10,708 nt of DNA from J134 sp964484045 (GTDB lineage Bacteria; Pseudomonadota; Alphaproteobacteria; Sphingomonadales; Rhodothalassiaceae): positions 1-10,708 of the forward strand of contig CAZAEP010000075.1 of the NCBI GenBank assembly GCA_964484045.1. Direction: 5' to 3'. This document shows positions 5,953 through 10,708 of this stretch, in pieces. The notes below the pieces were generated by a model. That model was given only the letters and a program-made list of their open reading frames with translations. It did no database searches and was not told the origin of the DNA. Positions within the stretch are counted from its first letter, which is position 1. Each line of letters starts with the position of its first letter. The translations under genes were made by a program, and so were the position numbers.

Positions 5953-7698
5953 GTCGCCCACGGCGACCCCCTCGCGGCGCGGGTCCGCGCCCCCCTCATA
6001 GACCACCCGTCCGTCGGCGCCGCGGCGGATGACGATACCGTGCAGGCCCGATTCGAGCGCGCGCACCCGAACCTCGTGACCCATCGCCCGGAGCTGCGGT
6101 TCGAGCCCGGCGAGCGGGGTGTCCGCCTCGAGCTCGACCACCCCGCCCCTGGCCACGAGATTGGGCAGGTCGATGGCGCTCTGGATGTCGAGATGCCAGT
6201 CGAGAACGGCGATCACCGCCTTTGCCACATAGTCGATGATGCGGCTGCCGCCGGGCGACCCCACGGCGAGCTCCGGCCGCCCTTGCGGGTCGAAGGCGAT
6301 GGTCGGCGTCATCGAGCTGCGCGGCCGCTTGCCCGGCTCCACGCGGTTCGCCACCTTGCGGCCGTCCTTTTCCGGAACGAAGGAGAAGTCGGTGAGCTGG
6401 TTGTTGAGGATGAAACCGCCGCTCATGAGAAAGCTGCCGAAGGCGATCTGCACGGTGGTCGTGAAGGAGACGACATTGCCCGCGGCATCGACGATGACGA
6501 GATGGCTCGTGGATGGCCCCTCCGGGGAGCGGGCGGCGGCAGGCGGCGCCGCGTCATGGCCCGGCGGCATCCCGGCGGCGGCCCGGCCCATCGCATGCCG
6601 GGGATCGACGAGCCTGCGCCGCGCCGCCAGATAGGCTCGATCGACGAGTCCCCGCACCGGAACCGGGACGAAATCCGCGTCCGCGACATAAAGGTCGCGA
6701 TCGGCATAGGCGAGCTCGCTCGCCTCGGCGAAGAGATGCACCGCCGGCAGCGACTGCGGCGCCAGAGACGGCAGGTCGAAGCCTTCGAGGATGCCGAGAA
6801 TCGCCAGCAGCGTCGTCGCGCCCGAGGACGGCGGCCCCATGGAGCAGACACGGTGGCGCCGGTAGGATGCGCACAGGGCCGCGGTCCGGCGCGCCCGGTA
6901 GGCGGCGAGATCGGCAAGGCTCAGGGCCCCGACCGAGAAGGGATTGTGGTGCACCACGTCGACCATCGCGGCCGCGATCGGGCCATGATAGAAGGCGTCC
7001 GCACCGCCGGCCGCGATGCGTTCGAGCGTCGCCGCATAGGCGGGGTTCTTGAGCAGGGTCCCGGTCGGCTTGGCGGTCACGCCGTCCGGTCCGTCGAGGA
7101 AGAAATAGCGTCCGGCCGCACCGAGATCGGCGGTCCGGAGGCCCATTTCGCGATAGCGCGCAGCCCGCGCCGCGAGCAGCCCGTGCAGCCGCGGCGAGAT
7201 CGAAAAGCCCTCCCGGGCGAGACGGATGGCGGGCTGAAAGAGGTCCGCCCATGGCAGTTTGCCGTAATCCCGGTGCGCCGTCTCGAGCATGGCGAGAACC
7301 CCCGGCACCCCGACCGCCCGTCCCCCGAGCGCGGCCTTCAGAAACGGCATCGGCGCGCCCGTCGCGTCGAGAAAGAGCGTCTCGTCGACCGCCATCGGCG
7401 CCGTCTCGCGCCCGTCATAGGCGACGATCCCGCCCCTCGCCGCGTCATAATGGAGCAGGAACCCGCCGCCGCCGATGCCCGAGGACTGCGGCTCGACCAG
7501 CGACAGCACCGCCTGCGCCGCGATCGCCGCATCGACCGCGCTGCCGCCGGCCCGCAGCATCGCAAGCCCGGCCTTGCTGGCATGCGGATTGGCGCTCGAG
7601 ATCATGTAATGTTCGGCGCGCGCCGGCGCCCCCGCCTGTGCGAGCGCGGGGAGAAGAAGACCGAGGACGGCGAGGAAAAGCGGCAGGCGACGGCTCAT
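5950..7698 (-). CDS. ggt: Gamma-glutamyltransferase (glutathione hydrolase), secreted, self-processing
   Basis: A 582-residue gamma-glutamyltranspeptidase, which cleaves glutathione and other gamma-glutamyl compounds by hydrolysis or transfer. A Sec signal peptide covers about residues 1-22 (SRR, a hydrophobic run, then ALAQAG), so the enzyme should act in the periplasm. Family landmarks are the substrate-binding arginine in DGRETAP (R97), the self-cleavage site GPSTSHLVIVD with T397 as predicted new N-terminal nucleophile of the small subunit, NNQLTDF (D437), SSMTPTI (461-467) and the oxyanion glycines GSPGGSRI (480-487). The loop between D437 and the SSM motif is a few residues shorter than in the E. 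coli enzyme, so the active-site lid may differ. The start at ATG 7698 has AGGGGG 7 bases upstream and begins the signal peptide; the open frame further upstream is spurious. Confidence 0.95.
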   Translation of the reverse strand: MSRRLPLFLAVLGLLLPALAQAGAPARAEHYMISSANPHASKAGLAMLRAGGSAVDAAIAAQAVLSLVEPQSSGIGGGGFLLHYDAARGGIVAYDGRETAPMAVDETLFLDATGAPMPFLKAALGGRAVGVPGVLAMLETAHRDYGKLPWADLFQPAIRLAREGFSISPRLHGLLAARAARYREMGLRTADLGAAGRYFFLDGPDGVTAKPTGTLLKNPAYAATLERIAAGGADAFYHGPIAAAMVDVVHHNPFSVGALSLADLAAYRARRTAALCASYRRHRVCSMGPPSSGATTLLAILGILEGFDLPSLAPQSLPAVHLFAEASELAYADRDLYVADADFVPVPVRGLVDRAYLAARRRLVDPRHAMGRAAAGMPPGHDAAPPAAARSPEGPSTSHLVIVDAAGNVVSFTTTVQIAFGSFLMSGGFILNNQLTDFSFVPEKDGRKVANRVEPGKRPRSSMTPTIAFDPQGRPELAVGSPGGSRIIDYVAKAVIAVLDWHLDIQSAIDLPNLVARGGVVELEADTPLAGLEPQLRAMGHEVRVRALESGLHGIVIRRGADGRVVYEGGADPRREGVAVGD

Positions 7699-7801
7699 GC
7701 AGGGACCCCCTTTATCGGAACGGCGCGGGCGCCCACTATAGCCGTGTGCGGGAGCGAGAAAAGAGGGCGCACAGCGTCCTACGCGCCGAGGAGAATGCAG
7801 G
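7699..7801. promoter_or_regulatory. Divergent promoter region between ggt and the P1 peptidase gene
   Basis: A 103-base gap with the two genes reading away from each other. A TATAGT on the minus strand (7735-7740) could be the ggt -10 box; no good -35 is visible. A 12-base inverted repeat GGCGC-GG-GCGCC (7722-7733) lies just downstream of it and could be an operator or leader hairpin. For the plus gene only TATAGC at the same place is seen, which is weak. Confidence 0.35.
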
Positions 7802-8698
7802 ATGCACGCAATCGCGGTCACGCCGACGCCCCAGGACCGGATCACCGACATCGCCGGCCTGCGGGTCGGCAATGCCGAGGACCGTCGCGTGCGAACCGGC
7901 ACCACGGTTCTCCTGCCGGACGAACCGGTCGCCGTCGGCGTCGACATCCGCGGCGGCGCGCCCGGCACGCGCGAGACCGCCGCGCTCGACCCCTGCGCCC
8001 TCGTCGACCGCTGCCACGGCATCGTGCTCTCGGGCGGCTCGGTGTTCGGCCTCGCCGCCGCCGACGGCGTCACCCGATGGCTGGCGGCACGAGGGCGCGG
8101 CCTGGCGCTGGGACCGATGCATGTGCCGATCGTGCCGGCGGCGATCCTGTTCGATCTCCTGAACGGCGGCGACAAGTCCTGGGGCGACGAGCCGCCCTAT
8201 CGCACCCTCGGCATCGCCGCGGCCGAGGCCGCGGGCGTCGATGTCGCCGTCGGCCGGGTCGGCGCAGGCTTCGGCGCCGTCGCCGGCGACCGGCCCGGCG
8301 GGCTCGGCACCGCGGCGGCCGAAGCGGCAAGCGGCTTTCGCGTCGGCGCATTGGTCGCCGTCAATTCCTTCGGCATGCCCCTCGACGACGATCTGGGGCG
8401 GGTTCCGCTGCCCAAGGCCCCGCTCGCCGCCGCCAGCACCACGATCGCGATCGTGGCCACCGATCTCGCGCTCGACAAGGCGGGCTGCCGACGGCTGGCG
8501 ATCATGGCGCATGACGGATTGGCGCGGGCGCTGAGGCCGGTGCACACGCCCTATGACGGAGATACGGTGTTCGCGCTCGCCACCGGCGCGGTGGCGCCGG
8601 ACGACCCGCTGCCCCTCAGTCTCGGGGTCGCCGGCACGATGGCGGCCGACGTGCTCGCGCGCGCGATCGCCAGGGCGATCGAACTCAGTGCACGCTGA
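7802..8698 (+). CDS. P1 family (S58, DmpA-like) peptidase
   Basis: A 298-residue protein of the P1/S58 family, whose members include the L-aminopeptidase/D-esterase DmpA and beta-peptidyl aminopeptidases. They mature by cutting themselves into two chains, freeing an N-terminal serine nucleophile. Landmarks: DIAGLRVGNAED near the N-terminus (16-27), the TGTTVLLPD strand (32-40), IVLSGGSVFGLAAADGV (74-90), GRVGAGFGAVAGD (151-163), GGLGTAAAEA (166-175) and VGALVAVNSFG (181-191). S189 after N188 is the predicted cleavage point and nucleophile. There is no signal peptide, so it should be cytoplasmic. ATG 7802 has GAGGAG 8 bases upstream. It is divergent from ggt and its last 14 bases overlap the convergent DUF1150 gene. 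The substrate cannot be told from sequence. Confidence 0.9.
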   Translation: MHAIAVTPTPQDRITDIAGLRVGNAEDRRVRTGTTVLLPDEPVAVGVDIRGGAPGTRETAALDPCALVDRCHGIVLSGGSVFGLAAADGVTRWLAARGRGLALGPMHVPIVPAAILFDLLNGGDKSWGDEPPYRTLGIAAAEAAGVDVAVGRVGAGFGAVAGDRPGGLGTAAAEAASGFRVGALVAVNSFGMPLDDDLGRVPLPKAPLAAASTTIAIVATDLALDKAGCRRLAIMAHDGLARALRPVHTPYDGDTVFALATGAVAPDDPLPLSLGVAGTMAADVLARAIARAIELSAR

Positions 8699-8921
8699 CG
8701 GGGTGAAGCTCGTTCGTTCGCGCAGTGACCAGCGCGGTCTCGAGGCTCGGCAGATCGGCAAGCTTGGTGCCGTTGGCCGCATGAATGGCGAAGGTGGTGC
8801 GACCGTCGGGGCCCTTGACCGGCCGGATATAGACGATTTCCGGCGCCCCGAGATTGGCGAATTCATCCGCCGTGAACGAAATCCCGTTGCTGTCCTTGCT
8901 GTCCTTGCTGTCCTTGCTCAT
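8685..8921 (-). CDS. DUF1150 family protein
   Basis: A 78-residue protein of the DUF1150 family, known mainly from Alphaproteobacteria and often found beside small heat-shock protein genes; its biochemical role is not known to me. Family features: FTADEFANLGAPEIVYIRPV (16-35), FAIHAANGTKLA (44-55) and the C-terminal TNELHPVSVH (69-78). The N-terminus is an SKD triplet repeat (residues 2-10) that lies outside the conserved domain. The start at ATG 8921 has AGGAGG (8927-8932) 5 bases upstream; the open frame to 8996 is not needed. Here no Hsp20 gene is adjacent, but a heat-shock-type promoter lies upstream (9015-9043). Its last codons overlap the convergent P1 peptidase gene by 14 bases. Confidence 0.88.
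   Translation of the reverse strand: MSKDSKDSKDSNGISFTADEFANLGAPEIVYIRPVKGPDGRTTFAIHAANGTKLADLPSLETALVTARTNELHPVSVH
8891..8917. repeat. Three perfect tandem copies of a 9-base unit in the DUF1150 reading frame
   Basis: The plus-strand unit TGTCCTTGC occurs at 8891-8899, 8900-8908 and 8909-8917. In the gene this encodes three serine-lysine-aspartate triplets directly after the initiator methionine. Copy-number change would keep the frame. Confidence 0.9.
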
Positions 8922-8926
8922 GTCTA

Positions 8927-8950
8927 CCTCCTCATCGCGGCCCCCGGAGG
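8927..8950 (-). promoter_or_regulatory. Possible Shine-Dalgarno-masking hairpin in the DUF1150 leader
   Basis: In the transcript, GCCUCC (8946-8951) can pair with GGAGGU (8926-8931), which contains the Shine-Dalgarno sequence, across a 14-base loop. Five pairs are Watson-Crick and one is G-U. Under a heat-shock-type promoter this could act as an RNA thermometer. A competing GC hairpin upstream is possible, so this is only a candidate. Confidence 0.25.
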
Positions 8951-9014
8951 CGGCCCCGATGTCACGACCGGCACCGGCATCCCGCTGCGGCGGCAATGCC
9001 GGGCGTGAATCGGG

Positions 9015-9043
9015 ATTTGGGGCGTCGCGACGGGAAGTTCAAG
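9015..9043 (-). promoter_or_regulatory. Sigma-32 (RpoH) type heat-shock promoter upstream of the DUF1150 gene
   Basis: On the minus strand CTTGAAC (9037-9043), a 14-base spacer and CCCCAAAT (9015-9022). The known sigma-32 consensus is CTTGAA, 13-17 bases, CCCCATNT; here CTTGAA and CCCCA are exact with 15 bases between, and only the T after CCCCA differs. Transcription would start near 9008, giving a leader of about 86 bases. The known association of DUF1150 genes with small heat-shock genes supports it. Confidence 0.55.
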
Positions 9044-9059
9044 TCGGGGCCTGCGGTGC

Positions 9060-9082
9060 CGGAGCTCAGCGCCCGGGCTCCG
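9060..9082 (-). terminator. Hairpin spanning the stop of the TPR-SPOR gene
   Basis: CGGAGC and GCTCCG form a perfect 6-base-pair stem around an 11-base loop that contains the stop codon of the upstream gene. No T-run follows on the minus strand, so it may be a weak or factor-assisted terminator, or chance in GC-rich DNA. Confidence 0.25.
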
Positions 9083-10349
9083 CTTCCGGCAACCGGCCTT
9101 CGGTCGGCTCCGGCGGACGGATCCAGCAGGGCGCGCCGACGGCCTTGAGACGGTCGCAGATCGCGCGCGCTTCCGCATAGTCCTTGAGCGGCCCGGCATT
9201 GAGGCGATAGAAGAAGCCCCGCGGCGGCGTCTCGCGATCGCCGAAATCGACTTCGGAACGGCGCGGCTCGAGAGGCCCGAGGATGTCGGAATAGCGTTCC
9301 CAGAGCAGCGCCTGACCACGGATGAGCTGATTCGCCGTGCGGTAGGCCGCGACCTGCACCGACCAGCCTTCGGGATCGACCAGAGGCGGCAGACCGACGG
9401 GTTCGGGTTCCGGTTCGGGCGGCGGCGGCGGCGCGACCACCCGCTTGGCGGCGGCCGCCTTGTCGTCCGATTCGTCGATCACCAGCACCGCGACATCGGA
9501 GAGGTCGCGTTCGGGAGTCTTCGCGCCATAGACCAGCGCCCGCACCCGCTCGACCGGCGGCAGGCTGTGCAGCTCGCGGAAATAGGCGATGGTCCGGCCG
9601 ACCGAGCGCGCATCGAGATCGATCGCCGCCATCTGCGCCGCCCTGTCCTCCTTGCCGGCGAAGACATAGGCGAGAACGAGATTCTGCCGGTGCTGCACCT
9701 GTGCGCGGGAGTCGGCGACGATGTCCTCGAGCGCCGCGACCGCCGTATCGACATCATCGTGAAGGGCCTGGCTCAGGGCCAGATTGCTGCGGATATTGAG
9801 ATCGTCGCCGGCCAGATCGACGGCGCGACGATGCGACTCGAGCGCTTCCGCGTGATGCCCGAGCGCGTCCAGCGCCACCGCCCGCCCGGAATAGGCGCGG
9901 GCCGATTCGGCGGCATCGAGCGCGCGCTCGAAGGCCGCCAGGGCGAGCTCGGGGCGACCGAAGGCGAGATTGACCTCGCCCTCCTCGAGCGCGATCTCGG
10001 CGCTCGCGCGCGCCGTTCCGCCGCCGCGTTTGAGAACCGCCTCGGCCTCCGCATAGCGGCCGAGCCCGACCAGCGCGCGGGCGAGACCGCTCAAGGCGCG
10101 CACGCCCGCGCCGTCGGCATAGGCCTGACGATAGAGCGGGATGGCGGCGGCGAAATGGCCATTGTCGGCAAGACGATCGGCGACCCGCACGAGCGGCGTC
10201 ATGGGCCCGACGGCGGCGCGCGCCGTGTCGACCTGCTGCGAGACCGGGGTCCCGGTGCAGGCGGCGAGGGCGAGCACGAGCGCCGGCGCAAGGGCGCCCA
10301 GAGAGCGGCGCCGGAAGCTCGCTTTGCGATCGGTGGCGTGAAGGGTCAC
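9066..10349 (-). CDS. TPR-repeat lipoprotein with C-terminal SPOR domain
   Basis: A 427-residue predicted lipoprotein. A basic n-region (RKASFRRR) and a hydrophobic stretch lead to the lipobox LAAC with lipidated C31. Residues about 50-242 are helical tetratricopeptide-like repeats (for example GHFAAAIPLYRQAYADG and GHHAEALESHRRAVDLAGDD), resembling TadD-like TPR proteins. A Pro/Glu-rich linker (306-317) precedes a SPOR domain at about 328-412 (GWSVQVAAYRT to GAPCWIRP), the fold that binds denuded peptidoglycan, often at division sites. It should therefore bridge membrane and cell wall in the periplasm. The start is taken at GTG 10349, which yields a proper signal peptide; other GTG codons at 10376 and 10448 would overlap the upstream gene. 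It lies 19 bases after the ribbon-helix-helix gene and is likely cotranscribed. The precise role is unknown. Confidence 0.8.
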   Translation of the reverse strand: MTLHATDRKASFRRRSLGALAPALVLALAACTGTPVSQQVDTARAAVGPMTPLVRVADRLADNGHFAAAIPLYRQAYADGAGVRALSGLARALVGLGRYAEAEAVLKRGGGTARASAEIALEEGEVNLAFGRPELALAAFERALDAAESARAYSGRAVALDALGHHAEALESHRRAVDLAGDDLNIRSNLALSQALHDDVDTAVAALEDIVADSRAQVQHRQNLVLAYVFAGKEDRAAQMAAIDLDARSVGRTIAYFRELHSLPPVERVRALVYGAKTPERDLSDVAVLVIDESDDKAAAAKRVVAPPPPPEPEPEPVGLPPLVDPEGWSVQVAAYRTANQLIRGQALLWERYSDILGPLEPRRSEVDFGDRETPPRGFFYRLNAGPLKDYAEARAICDRLKAVGAPCWIRPPEPTEGRLPEAEPGR

Positions 10350-10368
10350 GATCCTTGCCTGAAAATTG

Positions 10369-10708
10369 TTACGCACGCACGCGGCGGCGCGATGCCGTCC
10401 CGTCGGTTGCCGCGTCGCGCCGCGTCCCGCTGCCCTGAAGACAGGCACAGTCCGTCACCTCGGGCCCATGCTGCGCGATCAGCGCATCGAGCGCCTCGAG
10501 AAGAAGCGCCTGGCACGACTTGCCCTCATGCGCCGCCAAGAGCTTTAGGCGCAAATGACGCGCGCTGTCGAGTCGCAGCGTCATGGCGATCCGCGAGCCG
10601 GTCTCTCCGGTGCGGGGCGCGGGATCGTTCGACGGCTTGCGGGCCGCCGATCCGGCGGGCGCCGCCGGCACGGGACGCACCGGGCCGCCGCCGTTCGGGC
10701 GATGATAT
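10369..10708 (-). CDS. Ribbon-helix-helix domain protein, 5' end beyond the right edge
   Basis: The frame is open to the right edge, so the N-terminus is probably missing; 112 codons are visible. A Pro/Ala/Gly-rich, basic, probably disordered stretch leads into MTLRLDSARHLRLKLLAAHEG, then KSCQALLLEALDALIAQHG. This is a compact beta-helix-helix pattern typical of small ribbon-helix-helix DNA-binding proteins, with the strand TLRLD and two helices. A polar, cysteine-containing tail of about 34 residues follows. A shorter protein starting at ATG 10584 is possible but has a poor ribosome-binding site. It precedes the TPR-SPOR lipoprotein gene by 19 bases. From memory, such genes often follow a ParA-like ATPase gene, which would lie outside the window; this is a guess. 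Confidence 0.6.
   Translation of the reverse strand, partial: YHRPNGGGPVRPVPAAPAGSAARKPSNDPAPRTGETGSRIAMTLRLDSARHLRLKLLAAHEGKSCQALLLEALDALIAQHGPEVTDCACLQGSGTRRDAATDGTASRRRVRA

Noticed and set aside
4572..5999. Open frame of 475 codons antisense to the histidine kinase
   Set aside because: No motif, skewed composition, and it mirrors a complete kinase on the other strand.
7699..8175. N-terminal extension of ggt
   Set aside because: The extension overlaps the divergent peptidase gene, and the signal peptide plus ribosome-binding site place the start at 7698.
6040..8514. Open frame of 824 codons across ggt and the P1 peptidase gene
   Set aside because: It runs antisense through ggt and then out of frame through the peptidase gene; the translation is low-complexity Arg-rich sequence.
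9404..9440. Repeat-like GGTTCGGGTTCC and GGC run
   Set aside because: It encodes the Pro/Glu linker of the TPR-SPOR protein; low-complexity coding sequence explains it.

Overview
The window is very GC-rich bacterial DNA with closely packed genes and many long shadow frames, as expected at this base composition. Gene content points to an alphaproteobacterium. The order rpmH-rnpA-yidD-yidC is the conserved chromosomal ribosome/membrane-insertion cluster. A DUF1150 gene, a family I know mainly from Alphaproteobacteria, lies further along. I cannot fix the order or genus. I see no rRNA, tRNA, CRISPR array, insertion sequence or phage gene, so this looks like core chromosome rather than an accessory island.

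Left part (1-2054, minus strand): promoter, rpmH (L34, GTG start), rnpA, yidD and the first 350 codons of yidC, which runs off the left edge. rnpA/yidD and yidD/yidC are joined by 4-base ATGA overlaps, so the three are likely translated in coupled fashion. L34 and RnpA serve translation and tRNA maturation; YidD and YidC serve inner-membrane protein insertion.

Centre left (1955-5939): a 314-base divergent intergenic region holds the rpmH promoter and two perfect inverted repeats. A plus-strand operon follows: a TVP38/TMEM64 (VTT-domain) membrane protein, an FAD/NAD disulfide oxidoreductase overlapping it by ATGA, and a transmembrane histidine kinase 27 bases later with no response regulator beside it. 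The oxidoreductase has the redox CxxxxC pair, but tyrosine replaces the dihydrolipoamide-dehydrogenase histidine and the C-terminal cysteines of mercuric reductase are absent, so its substrate is open.

Centre right (5950-8698): a secreted gamma-glutamyltransferase (minus) and a P1/S58-family peptidase (plus) are divergent around a 103-base gap; both families mature by self-cleavage. The kinase and ggt genes converge with both stop codons inside one small hairpin.

Right part (8685-10708, minus): a partial ribbon-helix-helix protein, a TPR lipoprotein with a C-terminal SPOR domain, and a DUF1150 protein. The DUF1150 gene has a good sigma-32-like (heat shock) promoter, a possible Shine-Dalgarno-masking hairpin and a triplicated 9-base repeat in its first codons. 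I found no clearly new system. The points most worth following are the heat-shock control of the DUF1150 gene and the atypical oxidoreductase with its VTT and kinase partners.
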